This document shows, piece after piece, positions 18,257 through 27,746 of a DNA stretch of 55,593 bases. Position numbers and translations under genes: made by a program. Below the pieces are notes generated by a model that did no database searches, was not told the origin of the DNA, and saw nothing but the letters and a program-made list of their open reading frames with translations. The stretch covers positions 1-55,593 of the forward strand of contig JAUYPV010000121.1 in NCBI GenBank assembly GCA_030697555.1. Direction: 5' to 3'. The stretch is from Hyphomonadaceae bacterium (GTDB taxonomy: Bacteria > Pseudomonadota > Alphaproteobacteria > Caulobacterales > Hyphomonadaceae). Within the stretch, counting starts at the first letter, position 1. Each line of letters starts with the position of its first letter.

Positions 18257-19864
18257 GTGAAGGCATCTCGGACGATTACCAGGCTTGTCGCAGCCTTGGC
18301 TGTTTCGGCCTGCGGGGGAGGCGGCGGAGGCGGTTCTCCACCTGCGCCACCGCCAGGGTCTCCACCGCCTCCGCCGGCATCCGCAACGATCACGCTTTCC
18401 GCGTCGAGCAGTTCCGCCACCGTGCAGGAGGACGCAACTACCCGATCCGAGACGTTCACGGCCACGGCGGCGACCACGGCCACGACACCTATCGTCATCG
18501 ATGCAACCTACGATACCGCCTTCTATTCGTCCGTCGTCGTCACGCCGGGCGCCATGGCCCGAACTTTTTCCATCACGGCGACCACCCGATCCGACCTCTC
18601 TACCGGCACGCAGAGCAGCCCGATCCAGCTACGCGCCTGCCGGGAAACAGCCTGCACGAACATCTATGCCGGCCCCGGCGCGACCTACACGCTGGCAATG
18701 ACTGTGACCCCGAGCGAATGGGTGACTTACCAGCGCAACGCAGCCCATACCGGGTACGTGCCCGCAACGCTCGACCCGGTGAAGTTCACCAAGGCATGGG
18801 AAGTACCCGGACTATCCGATCCCAACAGGGAAGGCGGCCTTATTGCGGTCAGCGGCTCGGTGTATTTCACGGTCGGACATCGTCTCTATAGCCTCAACGA
18901 AGCAACCGGCGCGCAGAACTGGATGTACGAACCGGCGGACGCGGCGACCTTTCTTGGCGCGCCTGGCTATCACAACGGCCGGATCTACCTTCCGTTCACG
19001 CTCACGTCTCCAACCCCGACATTCACGGGCGATTCTACAATCCGCGGGATCGACGCCGCAACCGGCGCTCCCCTAACAAACGCCATGTTCGACTCGACCG
19101 GGGGCGGCGTGAACCTCAACAGCCCGACCTTCCAGGCCGGGGCAATGTATTTCCTTCGCGGAGAATTTCAGAGACGCGCCTACCGTTTCGCTCTCCCGGC
19201 CGGAACGACAACATGGGACAAGCAGTACGTGGGAGACTATCTCGCCGCACAGACGCCGGCGGTGGATGAAAGCCAAGTTTATCTCCATGTCGTCAACGGC
19301 CTCGTCATTCTCGACAAGGCGACCGGCGAGATGCTCCCGGGCAGCGCGCCTTATGGCGGATCCACCGTCGGGGACAGCATGTCACCCGTTCTCACCGAGG
19401 GTGGTCACGTCATCGGCCGCGACTATTTCGATGGCAACCGCCTGATCGCCATCGACAGGAGAACCCGCGCACGCGCATGGACCGGCCGGACGGGTTACCC
19501 ATACCAGCCCATCACCGCAGGCAATGTGATTTACGCATTCCACGCCGACAACAACGCGACCATCGACGCGATCAGCGACACGGACGGTACGGTGCTCTGG
19601 TCAATTCCAGTGCCGAAAGGAGAGACCCTCGGATCCTATCCGGATAGCCCCAGTATCGGGCCCTACGAAAACATGATCCTCACCGACAACATGCTTTTCT
19701 TTGGCACGCAGAAGAACGTCTACGCCGTCGATCTCACGACGCGCCAAACCGTCTGGTCCTATCCCGTCCGCGGCCAGATGGTCCTCTCGAGCGGCATGGT
19801 GCTCTACATTTTCGAGCGCATCTTCATGGGCGACTCCAGGGTCATCGCAATCAAGCTGACCTGA
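18257..19864 (+). CDS. PQQ-like beta-propeller lipoprotein
   Basis: 535 residues. The signal peptide ends in a lipobox (AVSAC) with Cys19, followed by a Gly run and a Pro-rich linker (about 20-43). An Ig-like, Thr/Ala-rich domain of about 110 residues precedes a beta-propeller with repeated PQQ/quinoprotein-like blades such as LYSLNEATGAQNWMY, LVILDKATGEMLPG, ISDTDGTVLWSIP and VYAVDLTTRQTVWSYP. No PQQ-dehydrogenase catalytic motifs are evident, so this is probably a membrane-anchored binding or scaffold protein rather than an enzyme. GTG 18257 was chosen because it follows GGGGAAA and gives a clean signal peptide. It is not BamB: it is too long and carries an extra N-terminal domain. Confidence 0.82.
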   Translation: MKASRTITRLVAALAVSACGGGGGGGSPPAPPPGSPPPPPASATITLSASSSSATVQEDATTRSETFTATAATTATTPIVIDATYDTAFYSSVVVTPGAMARTFSITATTRSDLSTGTQSSPIQLRACRETACTNIYAGPGATYTLAMTVTPSEWVTYQRNAAHTGYVPATLDPVKFTKAWEVPGLSDPNREGGLIAVSGSVYFTVGHRLYSLNEATGAQNWMYEPADAATFLGAPGYHNGRIYLPFTLTSPTPTFTGDSTIRGIDAATGAPLTNAMFDSTGGGVNLNSPTFQAGAMYFLRGEFQRRAYRFALPAGTTTWDKQYVGDYLAAQTPAVDESQVYLHVVNGLVILDKATGEMLPGSAPYGGSTVGDSMSPVLTEGGHVIGRDYFDGNRLIAIDRRTRARAWTGRTGYPYQPITAGNVIYAFHADNNATIDAISDTDGTVLWSIPVPKGETLGSYPDSPSIGPYENMILTDNMLFFGTQKNVYAVDLTTRQTVWSYPVRGQMVLSSGMVLYIFERIFMGDSRVIAIKLT

Positions 19865-19947
19865 GCGGGTTTTAGGGTCTATTCCACAGGGTCGACGCCC
19901 CGGCCAAACGCCGCTAGAACCCGGCTTCCGCCCGCTTTGAGGACGCC

Positions 19948-21465
19948 ATGACCACCCGCACTCCCTATCTGATTTCAGGCCGCACCGGCGACTGGGAAGT
20001 CGTCATGGGGCTCGAAGTCCATGCGCAGGTGGCCAGCAAATCCAAGCTGTTCTCGGGCGCGTCCACTGCCTTTGGCGCCGATCCGAACACCAACGTTTCG
20101 CTGGTGGATGCGGCCATGCCCGGCATGCTGCCCGTGATCAACAAATTCTGCGTCGAGCAGGCGGTGAAGACCGGCCTCGGCCTCAACGCCCAGATCAATC
20201 TCTATTCGCGCTTCGACCGGAAGAACTATTTCTATCCCGACCTGCCGCAGGGCTATCAGATCAGCCAGTTCAAATCGCCCATCGTCGGCGAGGGACAGGT
20301 CGAGGTTGAAGCCGATGAAGGTTACACCTTCACCGTAGGCATCGAGCGGCTGCACCTCGAGCAGGACGCAGGCAAATCGATCCACGACCTCGATCCCAAC
20401 GCGACCTATGTCGACCTCAACCGGTCGGGCGTGGCGCTGATGGAGATCGTCTCCAAGCCGGATATCCGCTCGCCCGCGGAGGCGGCCGCCTATGTGAAGA
20501 AGCTGCGCTCCATACTCATCGCGCTCGACACGTGCGATGGCGACATGGAGAAGGGCAATCTGCGCGCCGACGTGAACGTCTCGGTCTGCCGGCCGGGTGG
20601 CTACGACGACTATCAGGCGACCGGCAGCTTGAAGAAGCTCGGGACGCGCTGCGAAATCAAGAACGTCAACTCGTTCCGATTCATCCAGATGGCGGCCGAG
20701 TTCGAGGCGCGCCGGCAGATCGATATCCTGGAAGACGGGGGCAAGATCGATCAGGAGACGCGCCTCTACAACGCGGACAAGAACGAGACGCGCTCCATGC
20801 GCTCGAAGGAAGACGCGCACGATTATCGTTACTTCCCCGATCCCGACCTGCTGCCGCTGGAGCTTTCCAGGAAGTGGGTCGAGGAGATCCGCGCGAAGCT
20901 TCCGGAGTTGCCGGACCAGAAGCGCGCGCGCTTGGTGAAGGACTATGGCCTGAAAGACTACGACGCGGGCGTCATCGCCAGTGATACGGAAAAGGCCACC
21001 TTCTTCGAGTCCGTTGCGAAGGGCAGGGACGCGCGTCTTGCCGCCAACTGGGTGACGCAGGAGCTGTTCGGCTATCTCAACAAGGAAGGGCTGGAGCTCT
21101 CCGTGTCGCCTGTGAAGGCCGAGCAGCTCGGCGGCCTGATCGACCTCATCTCGAACAACACCATCTCAGGCAAGATCGCCAAGGATGTGTTCCTCAAGAT
21201 GATCGCCACCGGCGATGCGGCCGTGAAGATCGTCGAGCGCGAAGGTCTCAAGCAGGTCACCGACACCGGCGCGATCGAAAAAGTCGTCGATGAGGTGATC
21301 GCGGCCAATCCGAAACAGGTCGAAGAGGTCAAGGCGCAGCGCGCCGCCGGTCACGAAAAGCCGAAAACGCTCGGCTGGTTCGTCGGCCAGATCATGAAGG
21401 CAAGCGGCGGCAAGGCGAACCCCGGCGCGGTGAACGAGATCCTGCTGAAAAAGCTCGGGCTTTAG
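19948..21465 (+). CDS. gatB: aspartyl/glutamyl-tRNA amidotransferase subunit B
   Basis: 505 residues. GatB is the kinase/tRNA-binding subunit of GatCAB, which converts mischarged Glu-tRNA(Gln) and Asp-tRNA(Asn) to the amidated forms. Seen are [12 protein letters not shown] at the N-terminus, [27 protein letters not shown], and the helical C-terminal YqeY-like tail ending [15 protein letters not shown]. gatC and gatA are not here. The stop overlaps that of the minus-strand lipoprotein gene by 4 bases. Confidence 0.97.
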   Translation: MTTRTPYLISGRTGDWEVVMGLEVHAQVASKSKLFSGASTAFGADPNTNVSLVDAAMPGMLPVINKFCVEQAVKTGLGLNAQINLYSRFDRKNYFYPDLPQGYQISQFKSPIVGEGQVEVEADEGYTFTVGIERLHLEQDAGKSIHDLDPNATYVDLNRSGVALMEIVSKPDIRSPAEAAAYVKKLRSILIALDTCDGDMEKGNLRADVNVSVCRPGGYDDYQATGSLKKLGTRCEIKNVNSFRFIQMAAEFEARRQIDILEDGGKIDQETRLYNADKNETRSMRSKEDAHDYRYFPDPDLLPLELSRKWVEEIRAKLPELPDQKRARLVKDYGLKDYDAGVIASDTEKATFFESVAKGRDARLAANWVTQELFGYLNKEGLELSVSPVKAEQLGGLIDLISNNTISGKIAKDVFLKMIATGDAAVKIVEREGLKQVTDTGAIEKVVDEVIAANPKQVEEVKAQRAAGHEKPKTLGWFVGQIMKASGGKANPGAVNEILLKKLGL

Positions 21466-21941
21466 TTCGGCGCGGGCGCGGGTCCGGGCGCGAGCTGGTT
21501 GTCGATCGCCGACTCCACCTTGTCCGGCCAATCGTCCGCTGTGCCGACGCAGTCGCGCTTGAAGCTGGCGGTCACGTCCTCGACCTTGCCCTTGTCGGCG
21601 GTGGAGGCGATTTCCCAGTCCATCTGGCAGGCGCGGGTGGCGAAGCTGCGCGTGCAGACGGCCATGGGATCGGGATAGTCCTGGTGGGCCTCGCCATAGG
21701 TGCATTCGAAGCCGGCTTCGTTGATGGCCGTGATTGCATCCGATCTGGTCATCGGTCCGAGGATCGCCTTCGCTCCGGCCTCGAACGCGCCATTGAGGCT
21801 GGGCCCCGGCTCGTTGGCCCAGTCGTGAGCCGCTTCGATGTCCTTCAGGCTGGCGGGCGTGGCGGTGGGCGCAGGGGTCTCGGTCCGCCGCGGCGAGCAG
21901 GCCGCAATCGCGAGGCCAAGTACAAGAACGGCGCGGATCAT
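21462..21941 (-). CDS. small lipoprotein of unknown function
   Basis: 159 residues with a signal peptide and lipobox AIAAC (Cys15), a short Thr/Pro/Ala linker, and a compact domain with four further cysteines (ECTYG, VCTRS, RACQMDW, RDCVG) that could form two disulfides in the periplasm. It ends in a Pro/Ala tail. I do not recognise the family. It lies convergent to gatB and divergent from queA; about 90 bases before queA must hold both promoters. Confidence 0.75.
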   Translation of the reverse strand: MIRAVLVLGLAIAACSPRRTETPAPTATPASLKDIEAAHDWANEPGPSLNGAFEAGAKAILGPMTRSDAITAINEAGFECTYGEAHQDYPDPMAVCTRSFATRACQMDWEIASTADKGKVEDVTASFKRDCVGTADDWPDKVESAIDNQLAPGPAPAPN

Positions 21942-22031
21942 GGTTCATCCTCCCGCAGCCAGCTTACCCTAAATCCAGGCAACGCAAGGGCGGACTGGCG
22001 CCCAGAGCTGTTACGGGTTATCGCGCGCGGA

Positions 22032-23084
22032 ATGGTGTTGTCCGACTTCGATTTCGACCTCCCGGAGGAGTTGATCGCCCTGCGCCCGGCGTCCCCGAGG
22101 GATTCGGCTCGTCTGCTGGTCGTGCGTGGGACGGAAGGCAGGCTTGAGGACCGGACTGTGCGCGACCTCCCGCATCTGCTGAAAAGGGGCGATATTCTTG
22201 TCGCCAACGACACGCGTGTGCTCAAGGCGGCGCTCTCCGGAAGGCGCACCGCCCGTGCCGATGGGCCGGACGTCGAGATCGAGGTCAATCTCAACTTCCG
22301 CGTTTCACCTGGCGAATGGAGCGCCTTCGCTCGTCCCGGCAAGCGCCTCAAGGAAGGCGATACGATCCAGTTCAACAGCGGACTTGAAGCGCGCGTCGCT
22401 TCCAAAGCCGAAGCCGAAGTCCGGCTGGGTTTCAATCGTTCAGGGGCGGACCTCGACGCCGCGATCGATCTGGCGGGCACGACGCCTCTGCCGCCCTACA
22501 TCGCCTCGAAGCGCGCACCCGATGCGCGGGATGCCGGAGACTATCAGACGATGTTCGCGCGCGAGACTGGTTCGGTCGCCGCGCCGACGGCCGGACTCCA
22601 TTTCACGCCGGGCCTTCTCGAGGAACTCGCCGCCGCTGGCATCAGACGCAAAGCGGTGACGCTTCACGTCAACGCCGGCACATTCCTGCCGGTGAAGTCC
22701 GAAACTATCGCCGACCACCGCATGCATGCCGAGCGCGCAGAGCTTTCCGCTTCGACCGCCAGCGCCATCAACGCGGCCCGTCAGGCCGGAGGCCGGTGCA
22801 TTCCCATCGGCACCACGGCGCTACGCACTCTAGAAAGCGCCGCGGCCAGCGGCGAGCTCAAGCCATTCAGCGCCGACACCTCGATCTTCATCACGCCTGG
22901 CTACCGTTTCCGCGTTGCTGATGGCCTGATGACCAATTTCCACCTTCCCAAGTCGACGCTCTTCATGCTGGTGAGCGCCATGATGGGTCTTGATGTCATG
23001 AGGCGCGCCTATGCCCATGCCGTGAAGGAGCGTTATCGCTTCTTCTCCTACGGCGATGCCTGCCTGTTGCTGCCCAATGGCTGA
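22032..23084 (+). CDS. queA: S-adenosylmethionine:tRNA ribosyltransferase-isomerase
   Basis: 350 residues. QueA transfers the ribosyl part of SAM to preQ1 in tRNA to make epoxyqueuosine. Seen are [21 protein letters not shown] split around residues 5-25, [19 protein letters not shown], the [12 protein letters not shown] signature, [11 protein letters not shown], and the C-terminal [19 protein letters not shown] 22032 gives the family length. The stop lies inside the start region of tgt (8-base overlap), forming a two-gene queuosine operon. Confidence 0.96.
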   Translation: MVLSDFDFDLPEELIALRPASPRDSARLLVVRGTEGRLEDRTVRDLPHLLKRGDILVANDTRVLKAALSGRRTARADGPDVEIEVNLNFRVSPGEWSAFARPGKRLKEGDTIQFNSGLEARVASKAEAEVRLGFNRSGADLDAAIDLAGTTPLPPYIASKRAPDARDAGDYQTMFARETGSVAAPTAGLHFTPGLLEELAAAGIRRKAVTLHVNAGTFLPVKSETIADHRMHAERAELSASTASAINAARQAGGRCIPIGTTALRTLESAAASGELKPFSADTSIFITPGYRFRVADGLMTNFHLPKSTLFMLVSAMMGLDVMRRAYAHAVKERYRFFSYGDACLLLPNG

Positions 23085-24201
23085 GTTTCCGTTCCACATC
23101 GCGGCCACGGATGGCGAGGCGCGCGCTGGCCGGCTGTCGACGCCGCGCGGCGATATCGCGACGCCTGCCTTCATGCCGGTTGGCACTGCGGGCACGGTGA
23201 AGGCGCTCTATCTCGATCAGTTGCGCGGCGCCGGAACCGACATCATCCTCGGCAACACCTATCACCTGATGCTGCGTCCGACGGCTGAGCGCGTGCACAA
23301 GCTGGGCGGTTTGCATCGCTTCATGCGCTGGGATCATCCGATCCTCACCGACAGCGGCGGATTTCAGGTTTTCTCGCTGTCCGAGCTGCGCAAGATGAGC
23401 GAGGAGGGTGTGAGCTTTCGTTCTCATATCGACGGTTCATCGCATTTCCTGTCGCCGGAACGTTCCATCGAAATCCAGTCCGATCTCCTTGGTTCGGACA
23501 TCGCCATGCAGCTCGACGAGTGCGTGGGGAATCCCTGTGAACATGGCGAGGCGGCCAACGCCATGCGCCTCTCCGCCCGATGGGGCGATCGCTCGAAGAA
23601 AGCGTTCGGCGCCCGCGACCGTCAGGCGCTGTTCGGCATTGTCCAGGGCTCCACCTATGCCGATCTCCGCAAGGAAAGCGCCCAGCGCGTGGTCGACACG
23701 GGCTTCGATGGTTACGCCATCGGCGGTCTGGCGGTGGGCGAGGGGCATGACGCGATGTGCGACACGATCAGCCTGACCGCGCCGCTGCTGCCTCAGACAA
23801 GGCCGCGCTACTTGATGGGCGTCGGCAAGCCGATCGACATTGTCGAAGCGGTCGCGCGCGGAATCGACATGTTCGATTGCGTCTTGCCCACGCGCTCCGG
23901 CCGTCATGGGCAGGCCTGGACGTGGGACGGCCCCGTCAATCTCAAGAACGCGAAATTCGCCGAGGACGATGCGCCGATCGATCCATCGTCCTCATGCCCG
24001 GCCAGCCGCGACTATTCGAAGGCTTACCTCAACCATCTGTTCAAGGCCGGCGAGTATCTCGGGCCGATGCTGCTCTCCTGGCACAACATCGCGTTCTTCC
24101 AGGCGATGATGGCCGCGATGCGCCTCGCCATCACCGAAGGCCGCTTCGAGGCGTGGCGCAAGGAGATGCGCGAGCGCTGGAGCGCCGATCAGCCCGGCTG
24201 A
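23077..24201 (+). CDS. tgt: tRNA-guanine transglycosylase
   Basis: 374 residues. Tgt exchanges G34 for preQ1 in tRNAs for Asp, Asn, His and Tyr. Asp92 in [12 protein letters not shown] and the nucleophile Asp267 in [13 protein letters not shown] are present. The zinc site is unusual: where the family has CxCxxC, this protein has Ser305, Cys307 and Ser310 ([14 protein letters not shown]), while the histidine ligand is kept as His336 (SWHN). It may bind zinc weakly or not at all. ATG 23077 gives the usual N-terminus ([15 protein letters not shown]); a frame-compatible ATG exists at 23056. Overlaps queA by 8 bases. Confidence 0.95.
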   Translation: MAEFPFHIAATDGEARAGRLSTPRGDIATPAFMPVGTAGTVKALYLDQLRGAGTDIILGNTYHLMLRPTAERVHKLGGLHRFMRWDHPILTDSGGFQVFSLSELRKMSEEGVSFRSHIDGSSHFLSPERSIEIQSDLLGSDIAMQLDECVGNPCEHGEAANAMRLSARWGDRSKKAFGARDRQALFGIVQGSTYADLRKESAQRVVDTGFDGYAIGGLAVGEGHDAMCDTISLTAPLLPQTRPRYLMGVGKPIDIVEAVARGIDMFDCVLPTRSGRHGQAWTWDGPVNLKNAKFAEDDAPIDPSSSCPASRDYSKAYLNHLFKAGEYLGPMLLSWHNIAFFQAMMAAMRLAITEGRFEAWRKEMRERWSADQPG

Positions 24202-24782
24202 ACCTTGCTGCGGTACTCGATTGGTGGCCCGGGTGGCGGGACACCCGCGCTCGGAAGAGGCGCCGCCGGCGGCGCGCAGCCGAGCTGCTTGCCGATGCCT
24301 TTGAGGTAGGAGCGCCGTTCGACGCCACGCTCATATGCCGCCCTCAGCCGCCGCTCGTGCGCGCTGGCGCCTGTCGCTTCGCGCACGACGGAGCGGAACG
24401 GGATGAAGTCTGTCGCCAGCGAGGCGACGCTGCCGAGCGCAAGGCCCGCCGCGCCATCGCCGGCTTTCTGGCCGAGCGTTTCTTCCGGACCGGCAGGCGC
24501 ATCCGAGTCCGGGCCGAGGATCTTGGTCAGCTCGACGACCTCGAATGCGATGTCCTTGCAGTCGAGCTTGGGCACGGCTTCGTAGGGCGAGGTCAGGGCC
24601 GCCAGGCGGGCGGGGATTTCGACCCGCCGGATGTTGAAATCGTTCAGTGGGGTCAGGGCGGCGTCGCCCAGCCCCTCGGACGTGCGGTTCACGGCGCGGC
24701 CGACGCCGTCGTCCTTCTTGGGTCCCGAGGTGCACGCCGCCAGAGCCGCGAGCGCCACACATATCCCCATCAATCGCAACAT
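24189..24782 (-). CDS. lipoprotein of unknown function
   Basis: 197 residues with a lipoprotein signal peptide ([12 protein letters not shown], lipobox Cys17). The mature part has a region on tri- or dibasic residues, a central Gly/Ala-rich hydrophobic stretch ([21 protein letters not shown]) that could be amphipathic or membrane-inserting, and a repetitive Arg-rich segment ([21 protein letters not shown]), ending in a Pro-rich tail. The family is not recognised. It overlaps the 3' end of tgt by 13 bases in convergent orientation. Confidence 0.7.
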   Translation of the reverse strand: MLRLMGICVALAALAACTSGPKKDDGVGRAVNRTSEGLGDAALTPLNDFNIRRVEIPARLAALTSPYEAVPKLDCKDIAFEVVELTKILGPDSDAPAGPEETLGQKAGDGAAGLALGSVASLATDFIPFRSVVREATGASAHERRLRAAYERGVERRSYLKGIGKQLGCAPPAAPLPSAGVPPPGPPIEYRSKVQPG

Positions 24783-24881
24783 CTTCCCGCTCCCAATCCC
24801 CTGTTCTCACACCAGAATAGCACCATTGCGGCCCAATCCGGACAGGGCTGTGCAATTCGCCTTTTGCGCTAATATCCTGCG

Positions 24882-24910
24882 TTGACCGGGAGGGAATCGG
24901 CGACTAGGTT
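24882..24910 (+). promoter_or_regulatory. promoter of tRNA-Lys
   Basis: TTGACC (24882-24887), 17-base spacer, TAGGTT (24905-24910). The mature tRNA starts 14 bases after the -10, giving a leader of about 7 bases. The similar box ahead of gshA (TTGACG-N17-CTAGGT) supports this as the housekeeping pattern of this genome. Confidence 0.75.
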
Positions 24911-24923
24911 CCGCCGCTTCCAA

Positions 24924-24999
24924 GAGCCGGTAGCTCAGTTGGTAGAGCACCTGACTTTTAATCAGGTGGTCGCGGGTTCGACCCCCGCCCGGCTCACCA
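24924..24999 (+). tRNA. tRNA-Lys (anticodon TTT)
   Basis: A complete 76-base cloverleaf including an encoded CCA. The acceptor stem GAGCCGG pairs perfectly with CCGGCTC, followed by discriminator A. The D arm is GCTC...GAGC, the anticodon stem CCTGA/TCAGG encloses CTTTTAA (anticodon TTT), and the T arm is GCGGG-TTCGACC-CCCGC. A 6-bp hairpin overlapping the CCA follows it. Confidence 0.98.
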
Positions 25000-25013
25000 C
25001 AGCCTTCGCTGTG
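24998..25013 (+). terminator. hairpin at the tRNA-Lys 3' end
   Basis: CACAGC-CTTC-GCTGTG, a perfect 6-bp stem starting in the CCA end. No T-run follows, so it may act as a processing or 3'-end-stabilising structure rather than an efficient intrinsic terminator. It lies 19 bases before the convergent ligD stop. Confidence 0.35.
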
Positions 25014-25031
25014 ATCCCACCATAACCAGAT

Positions 25032-27743
25032 TCAATTGTTCGACACTGCTTTCAGGGCGGTGGCTTTGAGCTGTTGGCGCGATGCTGCGACGTAACCTTT
25101 CCACGGGTCGGAACGGAGGCGGGAAAGGCGGGCGCCGATGGTCTTGATGGTGAAGGCTGCGGGGGTGTCGAACTTCGGAAGTTCGGCCCAGCTTACCGGC
25201 GTCGCGACGGGCGCGCCTTTGCGTCGGCGGGGGGAGAAGGGGGCGATAGCTGTTGAGCCACGCTCGTTGCGCAGCCAGTCGATGAAGATGCGGCCCTTGC
25301 GTTTGGCCTTCGAGGCCTGGGCGACATAGCGATCCGGCGCGTGGCTGGCGAGCATGCGGGCGAGGTCGCTGGAGAACTGCTTCACGTCCGGCCATTCCAG
25401 CTTGCGGGCGATCGGGACGATGACGTGGATGCCTTTGCCGCCCGTGAGCAGGGGGAAGCTCTTGAGGTCGAGGCTTTCGAGAACGCCTTTGAGTTCGACC
25501 GAGGCCGCCTTCACATCCTCGAAGTCCAGCCCCTCGTCCGGATCGAGATCGAACACGATGCGCTCAGGCTTTTCCAGGCTGTCGGTGCGGGCGCCCCAGA
25601 CGTGCAGCTCCAGCCCGCCGATCTGCGAGGCGCCGACGACGCCGGCGGCGTTGCGGATCACCAGATAATCGGCTTTGCCGCCGTCCTTCTCCTTGATGCT
25701 GACGGTTTCGATGGCGTCCGGCGTGGAGGGATTGTGGTGCTTCTGGAAGAAGCATTCGCCCTTGTACCCTTCGGGGCAGCGGACCAGGCTGAGCGGCCGG
25801 TCCTTCACATGGGGCAGGATCCGGTCGGAGAAATCATTGTAGTAAGTCGCGAGGTCGAGCTTGGTGAAGCCGTCTTCCGGCCAGAGCAGCTTGTCGGGCG
25901 AAGTCAGGCGCAGGCCCTTGATGGGCTCGGGCGCCTTCTTCGCGGCAGGTGGCTTCCTTGCCGGCGCGCGCACCTTTGGACTCGCCTTCACCGCCGCCGC
26001 GTGGGCGCGGGTCTTGGCCTTCGTCTTCTTCGTGCTTGCGAGCGACACGGAGGAGCTTCCCGTCTTCACCGCCTTTGCCGGCTTATCCTCGCGAAGGCCC
26101 AGGAAGCTGGGGTGGCGAAGATGGCCGTCGGGCGTGGTTTCAAGATAGGCTACCTGCGCGACAATGCGAGGCTCGACCCAGACAGCGTTGCGGCGGGCAT
26201 CGGTCGTTTCATCCTCGAAGGGGCTGGTCTTGCGTTTCAGCTTCTGGAGCCGGGGCAGGAGAGTGGCGAAGAGCTGGTCGTTGAAGCCCGTTCCGACGCG
26301 GCCACGATAGATCAGCTTGCCCTTGTCTTTGCCGGCGCCGAACTCGCCTAGAAGCAGGGAGCGGAAGGCCCGGCCCTTCTTATCGGAGAGGCGATAGCCA
26401 CCGATGACGAACTCGTCGCTGCCGATGCACTTGCTCTTGATCCACGAGAGGCCGCGGCCTGAACTGTAGAGCGCATCGGCGCGCTTGGAGATGACGCCTT
26501 CGAGGTTGAGCTTGCAGGCCGAAGCGATGACGTCCTCTCCGTCGCCATCGATGTGGCTGCTGTATTTGATGCTGTCGGGCGGGGAGCGGAGCAGGGCCTT
26601 CAGGCGCCTCTTGCGTTCGACCAGCGGGAGGTCGGTGAGATCTTCGCCGTCTTCGTTGAGGAGGTCGAACAGGTTGAATACCAGCGGAATGTTCTCGTCT
26701 TCCGTGGCCGCCTGCATCTTCGAGAAGGAGGCGTGGCCCTTGTCGTCCAGCGCGACCAGTTCACCATCGAGTACGGCATTCTTCAGGCCCAGCTGTGCCA
26801 CGGCTTCCGCCGTCCGCTGGTATTTGTGCGTCCAGTCCTTCTGGTTGCGAGTGAAGAGGCGGACCTTGCCTTTGTTGATGACAGCAATGATGCGGTAGCC
26901 GTCGAACTTGATCTCGTGCAGCCAGCCCGCTCCGGCCGGCGGCGAGGTATCAAGCGTGGCGAGCTGGGGTGCGACGAACTTTGGATCGACGCGGGGACCG
27001 CGTCGCCGAGGTCCGCTTTTTGGCTGGAGCTTTTTTGCGGGGGATTTCTTCGCAGCCCCCTTCTTCACCGTCGCCGTCTTCACTTTGGTCGCCTGCGTCT
27101 TTGCCTTCTTCGGGGCTTTCGATTTCGTCCGTGAGGTCGTCGAGTACATCTTTCCACGCTTGTACTTTTCGCCCTCATCGGTGATCCGGTCGAGGTCGCG
27201 GCCGGTCTTGATGCTGGTGTCCCATTCGTCGGTTGCAACGACGCTTTCGTCGGCCCACTGGTCGCGCTCTTTGATGAGCAGCCAGCTCTCATGTTTCGAC
27301 TTTTTCTCGCCGGGCTTTGGCCTGAGACGGATCAGTGCGAAACCACCTTTCAGGCGCTCGCCCATCAGCACGAACTTGAAGTTGCCCTTCTTCAGCCCTT
27401 CATGCGGATCGCCCTGCGGGGCCCAGACACCGCGATCCCACAGCATCACAGTGCCGGCGCCATAGCCTGAGGGGATCACGCCCTCGAAGCCGCCATATTC
27501 GACCGGATGGTCCTCGACGTGAACGGCGAGGCGCTTGTCGGCGGGGTTGAAGCTCGGCCCGCGCGTGACGGCCCACGAAAGCAGAACACTGTCCAGCTCC
27601 AGCCGGAAATCGTAGTGCAGGCGCGTCGCATCGTGTTTCTGGATGAGGTAGAGGCGGCCTTTGGTCTTCTTCATCTTGCCGCGCGGTTCGGGCGTCTCCT
27701 TGAAGTCCCGCATGCTCTGGTATCGCGAGAGGGAGTCGGCCAT
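25032..27743 (-). CDS. ligD: multifunctional DNA ligase D (NHEJ)
   Basis: 903 residues in the order phosphoesterase - ligase - polymerase. The phosphoesterase part (about 1-165) carries KHDATRLHYDFRLELD and VHVEDHPVEYGGFEG. The ATP-dependent ligase (about 235-560) has the adenylated Lys279 in HEIKFDGYR, then VLDGELVALD and GVISKRADALY. The primase/polymerase domain (about 605-890) has the catalytic pair Asp732/Asp734 (FDLDPDEGLD) and LTGGKGIHVIVP. The domains are joined by long Lys/Ala-rich linkers (about 205-240 and 575-610) suited to DNA contact. LigD processes and seals ends held by Ku. It starts 3 bases after ku and shares the EcfG-type promoter upstream of that gene. Confidence 0.97.
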   Translation of the reverse strand: MADSLSRYQSMRDFKETPEPRGKMKKTKGRLYLIQKHDATRLHYDFRLELDSVLLSWAVTRGPSFNPADKRLAVHVEDHPVEYGGFEGVIPSGYGAGTVMLWDRGVWAPQGDPHEGLKKGNFKFVLMGERLKGGFALIRLRPKPGEKKSKHESWLLIKERDQWADESVVATDEWDTSIKTGRDLDRITDEGEKYKRGKMYSTTSRTKSKAPKKAKTQATKVKTATVKKGAAKKSPAKKLQPKSGPRRRGPRVDPKFVAPQLATLDTSPPAGAGWLHEIKFDGYRIIAVINKGKVRLFTRNQKDWTHKYQRTAEAVAQLGLKNAVLDGELVALDDKGHASFSKMQAATEDENIPLVFNLFDLLNEDGEDLTDLPLVERKRRLKALLRSPPDSIKYSSHIDGDGEDVIASACKLNLEGVISKRADALYSSGRGLSWIKSKCIGSDEFVIGGYRLSDKKGRAFRSLLLGEFGAGKDKGKLIYRGRVGTGFNDQLFATLLPRLQKLKRKTSPFEDETTDARRNAVWVEPRIVAQVAYLETTPDGHLRHPSFLGLREDKPAKAVKTGSSSVSLASTKKTKAKTRAHAAAVKASPKVRAPARKPPAAKKAPEPIKGLRLTSPDKLLWPEDGFTKLDLATYYNDFSDRILPHVKDRPLSLVRCPEGYKGECFFQKHHNPSTPDAIETVSIKEKDGGKADYLVIRNAAGVVGASQIGGLELHVWGARTDSLEKPERIVFDLDPDEGLDFEDVKAASVELKGVLESLDLKSFPLLTGGKGIHVIVPIARKLEWPDVKQFSSDLARMLASHAPDRYVAQASKAKRKGRIFIDWLRNERGSTAIAPFSPRRRKGAPVATPVSWAELPKFDTPAAFTIKTIGARLSRLRSDPWKGYVAASRQQLKATALKAVSNN

Positions 27744-27746
27744 TGG

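Noticed and set aside
24924-24999. tRNA-Lys as the attachment site of an integrated island beginning with ligD
   Set aside because: I found no second copy of the tRNA 3' end in the window and no integrase gene; ligD is merely convergent with the tRNA.
25341-26351. 336-codon plus-strand frame inside ligD
   Set aside because: Antisense shadow of a clearly assigned ligase/polymerase gene, with no start signal.
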